This document shows, one piece after another, positions 9,448 through 20,003 of a stretch of 64,000 nucleotides of DNA (position 1 is the first letter of the stretch; each line of letters opens with the position of its first letter). This stretch comes from Gemmatimonadota bacterium. Its GTDB lineage: Bacteria > Gemmatimonadota > Gemmatimonadetes > Longimicrobiales > Gaopeijiaceae. A program made the translations under genes and the position numbers. The stretch spans positions 1-64,000 of the forward strand of contig PBPC01000077.1 of NCBI GenBank assembly GCA_002724575.1. Direction: 5' to 3'. The notes below the pieces were generated by a model. The model was not told where the DNA came from, searched no databases, and was given only the letters and a program-made list of their open reading frames with translations.

Positions 9448-10863
9448 ATGCCTCAAAACGAGACGGTCCGAGACCTCCAGCTTGATGAATACAAGTACGA
9501 CTTTGTAACAGATGCAGAACCGATCTACCGAGCACGTAAGGGCCTGTCAGAGGAAGTTGTCCGGGAAATCTCAGCCCACAAGGAGGAGCCAGAATGGATG
9601 CTCGACTCCCGCCTGAAGGCACTCAAGGTCTACGAATCGAAACCGATGCCGACGTGGGGAGGCAACCTTTCAGAGCTCGATCAAGTACTGGACGAAATCT
9701 ATTTCTATGTCCGCCCTCAGGATCGAATGGAGCACTCATGGGAGGACGTCCCTGAGGAAATCAAGGATACATTCGAGAAGCTTGGTATTCCCGAGGCCGA
9801 ACGGAAGGTTTTAGCTGGTGTCGGTGCACAGTATGAATCAGAGATGGTATACCATTCACTCCGTGAAGAGTGGGCAAAGCAGGGCGTAATATTCGATTCA
9901 ATTGAAGACGGACTGAAGAATCATCCGGACCTCTTCCGTGAGTATTTTGGGACGGTGATCCCCACCCAAGACAACAAGTTCTCTGCCATGAATGCCGCAG
10001 TGTGGTCCGGGGGCTCATTCGTATACATACCACCCGGTGTGCATTTGGAAACACCGCTGCAGGCATATTTCCGGGTTAACCAGGAACGAATGGGCCAGTT
10101 TGAGCGGACACTCATCATCTGCGATGAAGGAGCCAGCGCTCACTACATCGAAGGCTGTACGGCGCCCGTTTACTCGACTGAATCGTTCCATTCTGGTGTT
10201 ATAGAAATTGTTGTGAAGAAAAATGCTCGCTTTCGCTACACAACCATCCAGAATTGGTCCAACAACATGTACAACCTCGTGACCCAACGGGCTTTGGTAC
10301 ACGAAGGCGCAAACATGGAGTGGCTGGACGGAAATTTGGGCTCAAAGCTGACGATGAAATACCCTTCCTGCTATTTGGTCGGAGAGGGTGCTCACGGAGA
10401 AATTCTCTCGATCGCATATTCGGGTGACGGCCAGCATCAGGATACCGGTGGCAAGGTTGTCCATGCGGCTCCACACACGACTTCGTCGATTATCTCTAAA
10501 TCGATATCTAAGGGACATGGCCGATCCACATACCGAGGACTCTGTAAGGTCCACGAAGGGGCTCACCATGCACGTTCGAACGTCGAATGTGACGCACTAT
10601 TGATCAATGATACTTCTCGTACCGATACCTATCCGTATATCGAAATCGAGGAGAACGATGCCAACGTGGGTCATGAAGCCTCGGTATCTAAGATCGGTGA
10701 AGAACAATTATTCTACCTTACCAGCCGTGGCATCTCGGAAGAAGAGGCGATGGCCATGATCGTCCGCGGATTTATCGAACCGATCGCTAAAGAGTTGCCG
10801 CTCGAGTATGCAGTCGAGTTGAACAGGCTGATCGAGCTGGAGATGGAAGGATCGGTCGGGTAA
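9448..10863 (+). CDS. sufB: Fe-S cluster assembly protein SufB
   Basis: SufB family sequence, e.g. '[23 protein letters not shown]', '[16 protein letters not shown]', '[19 protein letters not shown]'; directly after sufC. Confidence 0.96.
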   Translation: MPQNETVRDLQLDEYKYDFVTDAEPIYRARKGLSEEVVREISAHKEEPEWMLDSRLKALKVYESKPMPTWGGNLSELDQVLDEIYFYVRPQDRMEHSWEDVPEEIKDTFEKLGIPEAERKVLAGVGAQYESEMVYHSLREEWAKQGVIFDSIEDGLKNHPDLFREYFGTVIPTQDNKFSAMNAAVWSGGSFVYIPPGVHLETPLQAYFRVNQERMGQFERTLIICDEGASAHYIEGCTAPVYSTESFHSGVIEIVVKKNARFRYTTIQNWSNNMYNLVTQRALVHEGANMEWLDGNLGSKLTMKYPSCYLVGEGAHGEILSIAYSGDGQHQDTGGKVVHAAPHTTSSIISKSISKGHGRSTYRGLCKVHEGAHHARSNVECDALLINDTSRTDTYPYIEIEENDANVGHEASVSKIGEEQLFYLTSRGISEEEAMAMIVRGFIEPIAKELPLEYAVELNRLIELEMEGSVG

Positions 10864-10895
10864 CCCGGACTCCAACTCTAAATCCACACCCATAC

Positions 10896-12242
10896 ATGAC
10901 TGACACTATTCTCAGTGAAGGTGTGACCGAAGCGCTTAATTTCAGGGCTGTTGAGCGCCTGTGCACAGGAGAGCCAGAGTGGCTTCGTGAGCGTCGCGAG
11001 CATGCTTGGACTTTGTACGAACAAACTCCTATGCCAACCACCAAACTAGAGGAATGGCGCTACACCGATCTCCGAAAGAAGCTGGAGTTGGATGCACTGT
11101 CACTTTCACAAGCCACACTTGCACCGGATGATCCCACGGCATGGCCCAAACGCCTCCAGAAGGCGATGAAAGAAGATCGACAAGCTTCGGGGCATATCGT
11201 CGTGATCGATGGCCATGTTGTGCATTCGGATCTAGAGGCTGACCTGATAGGCAAAGGTGTGATCCTCTCTTCCCTTCACGATGCGATAGAACAACATCCA
11301 GATCTCGTGGACAACTACCTTGCAACCGAAGTAGTGCCTCCTGAAGAGGGAAAGTTTGCTGCACTAAATGCTGCACTATGGAGCGATGGAATCTTCTTGT
11401 ACGTGCCAGCAGAAGTTCAGCTCGATACCCCTATTAGAGTGACACGTTGGCTGAGTGAGGCTGGCGTTGCTCAATTCGGCAGGGTCCTAATCCTCGCTGA
11501 AGGTGCAAGCCGCGTTTCATATGTTGACGAAATATTATCCGATGATTTCTCTGAGCAGACACTCGCTTCCAACGCGGTGGAGATCATCGCCAAGGAAGGG
11601 GCACAGGTACAGTATGTATCCGTCCAGCGCCTAGGCCGAGGTGCATTCTACCAATCGGTTCAGCGCACTCTCGCTCATCGTGACGCTACACTTGATACGC
11701 TCAACGTAGGCCTCGGAGCCTCGGTTTCCCGTGTTGACCTCAATGCCCGCCTTCTTGGAGAAGGTGCGAATTCAGATATGCTCGGGCTTTACTTCGGAGA
11801 CGACGACCAACACTTCGATTTTAACACAAGCCAGGATCACATTTCACCACATACTGCTAGCGACTTGCTCTATAAGGGTGCCCTCGACTCAGCGAGTCGG
11901 GCAGTGTTCCGTGGCATTATCAGGGTTCAACCAACGGCCCAGCACACAGACGCTTATCAGACAAATCGGAACTTACTACTCTCCGGAAACGCTAGAGCCG
12001 ATTCACTGCCCAACCTTGAGATCGAAGCGGATGACGTAAAATGTTCTCACGGCGCGACAATCGGCGAACTCGATTCCGATGCGAAATTCTATCTTATGAG
12101 TAGGGGCCTTAGCCGGATCCAGGCCGAGAGGCTGGTGGTCCTCGGTTTTCTGGGAGAAGTTCTCTCCAAGCTCCCGCTTGGTGGCGTTGTTGAAAAAGTC
12201 ACTCGGGTAATTGAAGAGAAGCTATCCCACCATGAACAGTGA
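10896..12242 (+). CDS. sufD: Fe-S cluster assembly protein SufD
   Basis: 'PMPTTKLEEWRYTDLRKKLEL', 'FRGIIRVQPTAQHTDAYQTNRNLLLS', 'SHGATIGELD'; third gene of suf operon. Confidence 0.93.
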   Translation: MTDTILSEGVTEALNFRAVERLCTGEPEWLRERREHAWTLYEQTPMPTTKLEEWRYTDLRKKLELDALSLSQATLAPDDPTAWPKRLQKAMKEDRQASGHIVVIDGHVVHSDLEADLIGKGVILSSLHDAIEQHPDLVDNYLATEVVPPEEGKFAALNAALWSDGIFLYVPAEVQLDTPIRVTRWLSEAGVAQFGRVLILAEGASRVSYVDEILSDDFSEQTLASNAVEIIAKEGAQVQYVSVQRLGRGAFYQSVQRTLAHRDATLDTLNVGLGASVSRVDLNARLLGEGANSDMLGLYFGDDDQHFDFNTSQDHISPHTASDLLYKGALDSASRAVFRGIIRVQPTAQHTDAYQTNRNLLLSGNARADSLPNLEIEADDVKCSHGATIGELDSDAKFYLMSRGLSRIQAERLVVLGFLGEVLSKLPLGGVVEKVTRVIEEKLSHHEQ

Positions 12243-12289
12243 CCATCAAAACTCAAGGGCAAAATACGTGAGACTCTTTTCTAGCTGCA

Positions 12290-12607
12290 GTGCTCGTGTC
12301 TAGCTGGGTACGTGTCGCGGCAGTCGCCGATTGTGACATCGGCACCCTGAAGGCCGTTATGGTCGAAGGCACCCCTGTCGTGCTGGCTAATGTCAACGGG
12401 GACATCTTTGCGCTCGAAGATGAATGCTCTCACGAGGAATACCCGCTCTCAGATGGAGAACTGGAAGGTGAGGATCTGGTGTGTATCTATCACGGGGCCC
12501 GGTTTGAATGCGCCACAGGCCGTAACAAGAGCTTACCGGCTATACGGCCCGTTAAGTCCTTTGCAGTCCAGATCCAGAACGATGAGATTTACATTGATCT
12601 AAGCTGA
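12290..12607 (+). CDS. Rieske-type [2Fe-2S] ferredoxin within suf operon
   Basis: 'ALEDECSHEEYPLSDGELEGEDLVCIYHGARF' = CxH...CxxH Rieske ligands. Confidence 0.85.
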   Translation: MLVSSWVRVAAVADCDIGTLKAVMVEGTPVVLANVNGDIFALEDECSHEEYPLSDGELEGEDLVCIYHGARFECATGRNKSLPAIRPVKSFAVQIQNDEIYIDLS

Positions 12608-12614
12608 TTTTCCG

Positions 12615-13850
12615 ATGACCACAGCCACATTCGACCCGGTCATGATCCGCCGGGAATTCCCGACGCTTGAACAGGCCGTCAACGGTCGACCACTTGTTTA
12701 TCTGGATAATGCCGCAACGTCACAAAAGCCCAAGGTCGTGCTAGACGCACTGCGATCCTACTACGAGGACGACAATTCAAATGTCCACCGTGGAATCCAT
12801 GAGTTGTCCAGACGCGCAACAGTAGCATATGAGGAATCGCGGGCTAAGGTCGCTAGTTGGGTTGGGGCAAACGAGCCCTCAGAGATCGTTTGGACACGAG
12901 GAACAACTGAAGCCATCAACCTTGTCTCTAGCGCATGGGGACTCGATAACGTCGGCGAAGGGGACGAAATCCTGATCTCGGTGTTGGAGCACCACTCAAA
13001 TATCATCCCCTGGCAACTTCTCGCTCGACGGACCGGTGCGGTAATCAAATATATCGAGCTCGATGAGCAGGGACGATGGATTTTAGATGAACTTCCTCAC
13101 CTACTGACAGACAGGACAAGAATTGTCGCGATTAGCCATGTGTCGAACGCTCTTGGAACGGTGAACCCCGTGAAGAGAGTAGCAGCAGCAGCGCATGAGG
13201 TCGGAGCGCTCGTCTTAGTTGATGGTGCTCAGGGAGCAGTCCATATGAAGGTAGACGTCAAGGATCTCGGGGTAGATTACTACGCTTTCAGCGGACACAA
13301 AATGTGCGGTCCGACAGGGATTGGGGCGCTTTGGGCGAGACGAGATCTACTTGACTCGATGGAGCCATACCAGGGTGGTGGTGAAATGATCCACTTTGTT
13401 GGGCGAGACGAGAGTAGTTGGGCTACAGTTCCACACAAATTCGAAGCCGGCACACCTAATATCGCTGGAGCAATCGGCATGGGAGCAGCGATTGACTTTC
13501 TTTCTGAAGTTGGTATGGATGCGATAGCAGAGCATGAACATAAACTCCTAGGATATGCCTTGGAACGAATGAACAAGGTGGATGGCATTTGTATTTATGG
13601 CCCTCAGTCGCCTGACGAACACTCAGCCTTAATCTCGTTCACCCTCGGTGATGCTCATCCACACGACATCTCGACCATTCTTGACTCAGAGGGCATTGCT
13701 GTGCGTGCAGGGCACCACTGTGCACAATTAGCGATGCAACATTTCGGAATCTCAGCCACCGCTCGCGCATCGATTTACTTGTACAATACAGAGAGTGATA
13801 TCGACCGGCTCATAGAGGGTCTCGAGCAGGTTCGCAGTATATTTGCCTAA
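12615..13850 (+). CDS. sufS: Cysteine desulfurase SufS
   Basis: 'VYLDNAATSQKPKVVLDAL', 'YAFSGHKMCGPTGIGALW' (PLP lysine), 'RAGHHCAQLAM' (catalytic Cys). Confidence 0.95.
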   Translation: MTTATFDPVMIRREFPTLEQAVNGRPLVYLDNAATSQKPKVVLDALRSYYEDDNSNVHRGIHELSRRATVAYEESRAKVASWVGANEPSEIVWTRGTTEAINLVSSAWGLDNVGEGDEILISVLEHHSNIIPWQLLARRTGAVIKYIELDEQGRWILDELPHLLTDRTRIVAISHVSNALGTVNPVKRVAAAAHEVGALVLVDGAQGAVHMKVDVKDLGVDYYAFSGHKMCGPTGIGALWARRDLLDSMEPYQGGGEMIHFVGRDESSWATVPHKFEAGTPNIAGAIGMGAAIDFLSEVGMDAIAEHEHKLLGYALERMNKVDGICIYGPQSPDEHSALISFTLGDAHPHDISTILDSEGIAVRAGHHCAQLAMQHFGISATARASIYLYNTESDIDRLIEGLEQVRSIFA

Positions 13851-14302
13851 TGGAAACACCACAGCTCAACTCTCTCTATCAACAGCTGATCCTTGAGCAT
13901 TACCGTAACCCGAGGAATAAGGCTGAACTTGAAGAGAAGTCTGTGGAAATCCACATGGCCAACCCGGTTTGTGGTGATGAAGTGCGACTACAGTTGCGCA
14001 TTAAGAACGACCAAATCGAAGAGGCTAAGTTTGTCGGCCAAGGATGCTCAATTTCTCAAGCATCGATAAGCATGATGACCACCCTACTCTATGGCTGCTC
14101 ACTTGCGGATGCGGAAATCTTGGCAGAGTGTTTCACGAAAATGATGCAGGGCGATCCTGATGCAGCTAAGGATAAAAGACTGAAGGACCTTCGAGCCCTA
14201 CAGGGCGTGAGTAAGTTCCCCGTGCGTATAAAATGCGCGCTTATCGGTTTCGATGCCCTGCAAGAAGCTCTTAAGACATACGCAAAAGAAGAAAACATCT
14301 GA
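13850..14302 (+). CDS. sufU: Fe-S scaffold/zinc-dependent sulfurtransferase SufU
   Basis: 'LILEHYRNPRNKAEL', 'NPVCGDEVRLQL', 'GQGCSISQASISMM', 'VRIKCALIGFDAL'; TAATG overlap with sufS. Confidence 0.93.
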   Translation: METPQLNSLYQQLILEHYRNPRNKAELEEKSVEIHMANPVCGDEVRLQLRIKNDQIEEAKFVGQGCSISQASISMMTTLLYGCSLADAEILAECFTKMMQGDPDAAKDKRLKDLRALQGVSKFPVRIKCALIGFDALQEALKTYAKEENI

Positions 14303-14382
14303 TTACTCCCCACGACGTTCATTCAGCCCACCTGGCTAATACAAGAGCAGGACCCCTCACGGTATGGGTTTCAAAAGTTGGT

Positions 14383-14850
14383 GTGCGTCGAATTGAATTC
14401 GGACCGCTTCCTCGTGATCGCCATACGGACCCGCCTGGGTCCTGGCCATCTAATCTTAAGAGTGCTGTGGAACAACTCGAACAATATTTTCAGAAGGACC
14501 GTACTGCATTTGATCTTAAACTCGACTTTGGAGGAATAACCACCAGCTTCCAGAATGAAGTTTATGATCGCTTACTCAAGATCAAATACGGACATATCGT
14601 CTCCTATGGTCTAATAGCTAAGGATATTGGCAAACCGAATATGGCTCGGGCTGTCGGACAGGCTGTGGGCGCAAATCCCATTCCCATTGTCGTACCCTGC
14701 CATCGGGTCGTAGGAGCGGATGGTCGTCTGACGGGGTTTGGTGGTGGCCTGCGTGCAAAGGTTGCCCTTCTAACTCTTGAGGGCATAGGAGTCGATGGCA
14801 GTGAGGCGAACAGCAAAGTGCATCCAGAAGTCATCCCCCTGGATCTGTGA
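14383..14850 (+). CDS. Methylated-DNA-[protein]-cysteine S-methyltransferase
   Basis: Catalytic 'VPCHRVVGADGRLTGFGGGL' and 'GHIVSYGLIAKDIGKPNMARAVGQAVGANP'. Confidence 0.88.
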   Translation: MRRIEFGPLPRDRHTDPPGSWPSNLKSAVEQLEQYFQKDRTAFDLKLDFGGITTSFQNEVYDRLLKIKYGHIVSYGLIAKDIGKPNMARAVGQAVGANPIPIVVPCHRVVGADGRLTGFGGGLRAKVALLTLEGIGVDGSEANSKVHPEVIPLDL

Positions 14851-14885
14851 GACTCTAAAAAAAATCTAGAGGTTCTTTGTATTCA

Positions 14886-16145
14886 CTAGTGCGGATCACG
14901 GAACCGATCAGGGGATAGTTTCCTTAACTTTGGCGCATCTGGATCTAGAATCTCTCGAGCAATCATCTGTCCTGTTATTGGACCAAGAGTAAGCCCCAGC
15001 ATGCCGTGTCCGGTTGCGATACTTAGCCCATTGATATCCCCTATGGACCCTATAATTGGCATTCCATCTGATGCCATCGGCCGCAACCCGCACCACTCTG
15101 ATTTTATGCCATCACCTCCGAACGCAGGAAAGCATCTTCGAGCAGCATTCGACAACTGATCTAGCCTCGGGGTGGGCATCTCCCGATTAAATCCTGAAAA
15201 TTCCATTGTACCGGCAAAACGGACAAAATTTCCCATTGGCGTACAAAACACAGAAGCCTCACTGAGTTCACACGGAAGCTTGATCTGAGGAGCGCCACCA
15301 GGCCCTGTGGCGTAGTCGCGATGGTAGCCCTTGCCGGGCTGCAGTGGTAATTGGATTCCTACCTCACCTAAGATGTCTGCACTAAATGGGCCTGTCGCTA
15401 AAACTACCGCATCAGCACCAACTTCCCCTTCATTCGTGCGCAGACCTACAACACGTCCTGAGATGATAGATAACCCTAGTGCTCTCACTCCTTCTGAAAT
15501 CAGAGCCCCACGCAACTTGGCTCTCTCTGTTAACGCTTTCAGAAACTTCAGCGGATCCAAACTGCGGGACTCGGGATAATGGATGCCACCTTGGAGGTCA
15601 GAACTAAGCTCAGGCTCCCGTCGCCTTAACTCATCTAAGCCAATGTATTCTGGGTGGTAACCGTACGCTTCGATTGCTATTGCTTGATTTCGCGCAGCCT
15701 CTAACCCTGGTGCAGTTTCACACACTTTGTAGTACCCGCTCCGGATATATTCACAGTCAATCCCTTCTTCCTCGATTATGTCGTCAAAGGTTTGGAGTGC
15801 ATTTTTCCCGAGTGGAGCCATCACTTTCATACTCTCTTCTACGTGTTCATCCGTACAATAACGAACGAAGTCTCGGAGCCACCTCCACAGGCTTGGATCC
15901 CAACGGGGTGGGATATAAAGAGGACTTCCTTCATCCAATAACGAGAGCAACACTTGCCTCAGTCGACCTCGCCGATTGAGTGGCGGATGGCCTACCGCTA
16001 CGGTTCCTGCGTTTCCTCCTGAAGCACCAGAGCCGATCGCATCTCTCTCTAGCAGATGAACATGGGCACCTGCCTTAGCAAGCGCATAAGCACAGCTCAC
16101 ACCGATTACTCCGCCCCCGACAACAAGGATGCGCGGCCTACTCAT
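14886..16145 (-). CDS. FAD-dependent oxidoreductase, D-amino acid dehydrogenase (DadA)-like
   Basis: Rossmann 'ILVVGGGVIGVSCAYALAKAGAHVHLLERD'; C-terminal 'WCGLRPMASDGMPIIG...GHGMLGLTLGPITGQMIA'. Confidence 0.82.
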   Translation of the reverse strand: MSRPRILVVGGGVIGVSCAYALAKAGAHVHLLERDAIGSGASGGNAGTVAVGHPPLNRRGRLRQVLLSLLDEGSPLYIPPRWDPSLWRWLRDFVRYCTDEHVEESMKVMAPLGKNALQTFDDIIEEEGIDCEYIRSGYYKVCETAPGLEAARNQAIAIEAYGYHPEYIGLDELRRREPELSSDLQGGIHYPESRSLDPLKFLKALTERAKLRGALISEGVRALGLSIISGRVVGLRTNEGEVGADAVVLATGPFSADILGEVGIQLPLQPGKGYHRDYATGPGGAPQIKLPCELSEASVFCTPMGNFVRFAGTMEFSGFNREMPTPRLDQLSNAARRCFPAFGGDGIKSEWCGLRPMASDGMPIIGSIGDINGLSIATGHGMLGLTLGPITGQMIAREILDPDAPKLRKLSPDRFRDPH

Positions 16146-16146
16146 G

Positions 16147-17403
16147 TCAGCGCGCTGTAGGATCCAGTAAAACCTTTATAGAACCTGTTTTACTTCGTGT
16201 AGCAGCTGTCGAGAGCGCCTGTTGGTACTGTGCTAGCGGGTACACGTGAGTGACCATGTTCTGCACTGGCGCACCGGTCTCTACAAGCATGTCATGAGTG
16301 ATCTGAAATGTATGCTTCCTTTCCCCTCTCCATTCCTCAATCCCATAGCACACATAGCCTCTCACGTCTAACTCTCTAGCCCACATGAATGTCAGGTCGA
16401 TTTTTCGGATTTCAGCAGCACAACCCAACATTACGATTCGGCCTCGGGGCGCTGCAAAGCGCAATGCTTGCTCGATGGTCTGCCTGCTACCCACACAGTC
16501 AAGGATCAGCGGGAATCCTCCACCCGCATACACTTCATTACCGAGAATCGGCATGTAGCCACTTGCACCCGTGTTTACTATCGCTTGGCGCGCTTCGTCT
16601 CCAGGAGATACTACATCACTCGCACCAAGACTGAGTGCAATTTCTGCCTCATGGGCCCTCTTAATCTGAGCTATTATTTCACCCTGGTAGCCTGCGGCAC
16701 GTAAGGACCAAATAGCTCCTAGTGCTATCGGGCCACTACCAATTATGAGTGCAGGCCCAGAACCAAACGGTCTAGATCCCAACGCGGCATGCATCCCAAC
16801 AGCCAGGGGCTCAATAAGAGCGGCCGTCCTATCGTTAAGGCTATCATTCACGGGAAATAATTGGGTTTCGTGCGCAATCATACGCTCGGCCCACCCGCCT
16901 GGGAGCGATCCATGATATCCGACGGTCATACCGCGGAGGAGCGGCTCGTCGCCGACTAGAATTCTTCCCTGCTCACCTGCCTGTTCACAAGTAGCTGGCC
17001 ATCCGGTGCTACAGGAGGGGCATTCTTCTTCTGCCCTAAAACCCCTCATTTTGCAAGAAATAACAGGACTCACTGCAACTCTCTGGCCTGGCTCAACACT
17101 CCTTACAGCTCCGCCGACTTCTATAACTCGAGCCAGAATCTCATGGCCAAGAACTGCCGGGAAAGAGCTAAAGGGCTCCATCGCAGGACTAGTCTTGAAC
17201 GTGAGCGTGCCAACATCTGATCCACAAATACCCGCCTTGAGGATCTCCAGCCGTACCCAATCGTCCGCCGGCAGAGATGGTTCAGTGATGTTGCCGTAAC
17301 GTAGACCACTAAGGCCACCAAACACTGCGGATTCGGTAAGCTTCCCGAGACCCTTGCCCAGGAGATAACCCGGAATCGTGACATTGAAACTGACGGCTTG
17401 CAC
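16147..17403 (-). CDS. Zinc-binding alcohol dehydrogenase (MDR family)
   Basis: 'GICGSDVGTL', 'VLGHEILARV', NAD-binding 'ALIIGSGPIALGAIWSLRAAG'; adjacent to the DadA-like gene. Confidence 0.83.
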   Translation of the reverse strand: MQAVSFNVTIPGYLLGKGLGKLTESAVFGGLSGLRYGNITEPSLPADDWVRLEILKAGICGSDVGTLTFKTSPAMEPFSSFPAVLGHEILARVIEVGGAVRSVEPGQRVAVSPVISCKMRGFRAEEECPSCSTGWPATCEQAGEQGRILVGDEPLLRGMTVGYHGSLPGGWAERMIAHETQLFPVNDSLNDRTAALIEPLAVGMHAALGSRPFGSGPALIIGSGPIALGAIWSLRAAGYQGEIIAQIKRAHEAEIALSLGASDVVSPGDEARQAIVNTGASGYMPILGNEVYAGGGFPLILDCVGSRQTIEQALRFAAPRGRIVMLGCAAEIRKIDLTFMWARELDVRGYVCYGIEEWRGERKHTFQITHDMLVETGAPVQNMVTHVYPLAQYQQALSTAATRSKTGSIKVLLDPTAR

Positions 17404-17406
17404 CAG

Positions 17407-17691
17407 TTAGCCAGACCTTTGCTCGTCTAAATCATCCACTTGAACAATTACAGGAGGAACAGGCGTGATTTCAAGGATTTCTCTGGCTTTCTCAGCATCC
17501 TCGGAACGCACCCAAATCCGTGCAGCAGACGTAAAGGTCATACCACCATACGCGCCACCCGCATCATCGGCTTGTACACGGAACGGAATCCCAGCATCAG
17601 CTAAGAACCCAGCGCTAAACTCAGCTTCATGACGGTACACGTACTCGGCGATAAGAACGTCCTCTTGGCCTGGCTCTTTGCTCATAGTCAC
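17407..17691 (-). CDS. DUF2007-like putative signal-transducing protein
   Basis: 'LIAEYVYRHEAEFSAGFLADAGIPFRVQADDAGG...RIWVRSEDAEKAREIL'. Confidence 0.65.
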   Translation of the reverse strand: MTMSKEPGQEDVLIAEYVYRHEAEFSAGFLADAGIPFRVQADDAGGAYGGMTFTSAARIWVRSEDAEKAREILEITPVPPVIVQVDDLDEQRSG

Positions 17692-17828
17692 TCTCTGAAC
17701 TCAGGCCGTTGTTGGAGTAGGTAGTTCACACCACTACACACCAAAGTATAAAGCTCGATCAACCCATAAAATTGGCTGTGCTAGGTTCAGCCAATAAAGG
17801 CTGGCCGCAGAACTGTACTTAAAAAGTT

Positions 17829-18626
17829 CTACAGAGGTTGGTTCGGATTCGCGATGGTCCGCCACATGTGAGACGACGGCGTACCTCCGTATCCCAAACC
17901 TTCCTTGGGTTGCTTGAAGTGCCGCCCAATGATGTCGATGAATGGTTCTATTGAAACATCCACACCGTCCTGGAATGCATAAGTATCGTTCAGGGTCACC
18001 AAGCGAGCATCCATATACCACTTATGAGCTCGAGCATGCTGGTAATCACGCTCTATATAGGGCTCTGGGATGTAGTCTTCACCGAAGATCCGGTTGTACA
18101 TCTCTGGATACTCATATCCCACTGACTCGTCTGGATAGAACCGGAGCGCCGCATGGTACCGGATAGCCCAGGCCACACGCTCATCAACATAAGGTTCAAC
18201 TAGTTGAGCACCCCACCAACCGTGATCGACTTTAATGAGATTCTGTACAACATCGTGCAGCAGGCAAGCGAGAACAGTTTCTTCAGGTTGTCCGGTCTGA
18301 AGCGCATAATTGGCACTCTGCAAAACATGCCGAGCTGGAGCGAACCTAAGGTTGAAGAAATCCACTAGTGTGGGCTTGTCAGGCATTGGTTCGAACACAC
18401 GACCGTTTGGCTGGAAGAGGTTTCCGGTACCACGAGGTGGCCTCACCTGCTCCTGGTCTTCTTCCGTCTCGTGAGATCCATGGCCATGATCATGATCATG
18501 GCCCTCAAGAAGATCGATCATGTAGTGCTCGAGCTCCTCCGCCTTATCCTCTGGCGTCATCGCCGCTAGAGCTCCTGCTCCCACTGTCGCAAGAAACTTT
18601 TTCCGATCGACTTGGATCTCAGCCAT
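17829..18626 (-). CDS. HD-domain-like protein with His/Asp-rich N-terminal linker
   Basis: 'LACLLHDVVQNLI...DHGWWGAQLVEPYVDERVAWAIRYH' is HD-like; 'GHDHDHGHGSHE' linker; start site uncertain. Confidence 0.55.
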   Translation of the reverse strand: MAEIQVDRKKFLATVGAGALAAMTPEDKAEELEHYMIDLLEGHDHDHGHGSHETEEDQEQVRPPRGTGNLFQPNGRVFEPMPDKPTLVDFFNLRFAPARHVLQSANYALQTGQPEETVLACLLHDVVQNLIKVDHGWWGAQLVEPYVDERVAWAIRYHAALRFYPDESVGYEYPEMYNRIFGEDYIPEPYIERDYQHARAHKWYMDARLVTLNDTYAFQDGVDVSIEPFIDIIGRHFKQPKEGLGYGGTPSSHMWRTIANPNQPL

Positions 18627-18839
18627 CATAAGCCTCCTAAATGCCCTTAGTCCTACCATTCAATATAAGATCTCGTACTCAGGTTACCGTCCAAACTGGC
18701 TACCCGCAAACCTTTTTAGCATAAGCCATACGACCCCATGGCGTTGACGACCAAGCCTAGTGAGGCTTAGATCAGCAATAGCCGCCCCTAATAAACGATC
18801 CGGGGACTACTCGTTTTTGCATTTTGAGGAAACTGACCG

Positions 18840-20003
18840 ATGGCCCGAACTCCGACTGTCTTAATCGCCTTAAGCCTTCTCATAGCTGCTGCCGGTCCTG
18901 ACGACTCCTGGGCACAGATCCACCGGTCAACATTGCATGACTACCGAGTGGTACCAGTAACCACAGGCCTCCAAAACCCGTGGGGGATCGCCTTCCTACC
19001 GGGCGGTGATATCCTGGTTACAGAAAAAGCCGGGAGACTAAGGATCGTCCGTGAAGGAAGATTGCTGCCGGATGCGGTGCCAGGTGTACCTGAAGTATTG
19101 GCGCAAGGACAAGGCGGCCTAATGGATGTCCAACCACATCCCGATTTTGCGACGAACCGCTTGATCTATATCACCTACTCAAAGCCCTACACTGACCTTG
19201 AGGGTGCGAGAACTGTGCTTATCAGGGGCACATTCCAGAACGATGCCCTAACAAACATCGACGAACTCTTTTCTGCGCAAGCAGTTGGCCGCGGACACTA
19301 CGGTTCCCGGATAGCATTCGACGGCAACGGTTACGTTTTCATTACAGCCGGTGATCGCCAGGTGCCGTCGCGAGGAGATTTATACGCACATCCATCTCAA
19401 GACCTATCAAACCACCATGGGGTCGTTGTCCGTTTACACGAGGACGGCCGCATCCCGGCAGACAACCCATTCGTAGGCACAGCTGGGGCACTCGGAGAAA
19501 TCTGGAGCTACGGGCACCGTAATCCTCAGGGCCTCGCGTTCCACCCCGTGACCGGAGACTTGTGGGCAAACGAACATGGACCGCAGGGTGGAGATGAATT
19601 GAATGTGATCCTTCCTGGAAGGAATTATGGTTGGCCCGTAATCGGTTATGGGGTCAATTACGGAAGTGGCACGACAATCCATGAAGGTACCCGAAAGGAA
19701 GGGATGGAATCTCCAAAACACTTTTGGGTTCCTTCAATCGCGACTTCAGGACTGATGATCTACACTGGTGACCAGTTTCCAGAGTGGCGTGGTAATATGT
19801 TTGTAAGTGGCCTGGGAGGGGAGCAACTCGCACGCCTCACCATCGATGGGCAAACTGTTCTCAATGAGGAAACACTCTTCCAGCGGATGGGACGGGTTCG
19901 TGATGTCCGCCAGGGACCTGATGGATACATCTACTTGGCTATTGACGACCGCAGGGGTGGGGCAACCGGAATTGTTCGTCTTGAGCCAGCTGAGGCACGT
20001 TAG
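18840..20003 (+). CDS. Secreted PQQ-dependent sugar (aldose) dehydrogenase-like protein
   Basis: 'LQNPWGIAFLPGGDILVTEKAGRLRIV', 'SYGHRNPQGLAFHPVTGDLWANEHGPQGGDELN'; signal peptide. Confidence 0.9.
   Translation: MARTPTVLIALSLLIAAAGPDDSWAQIHRSTLHDYRVVPVTTGLQNPWGIAFLPGGDILVTEKAGRLRIVREGRLLPDAVPGVPEVLAQGQGGLMDVQPHPDFATNRLIYITYSKPYTDLEGARTVLIRGTFQNDALTNIDELFSAQAVGRGHYGSRIAFDGNGYVFITAGDRQVPSRGDLYAHPSQDLSNHHGVVVRLHEDGRIPADNPFVGTAGALGEIWSYGHRNPQGLAFHPVTGDLWANEHGPQGGDELNVILPGRNYGWPVIGYGVNYGSGTTIHEGTRKEGMESPKHFWVPSIATSGLMIYTGDQFPEWRGNMFVSGLGGEQLARLTIDGQTVLNEETLFQRMGRVRDVRQGPDGYIYLAIDDRRGGATGIVRLEPAEAR

Noticed and set aside
14851-14885. Terminator between the methyltransferase and DadA-like genes (CTCTA-A8-TCTAGAG)
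   Set aside because: Stem only 5 bp with an A-rich loop; too weak to report as a terminator.
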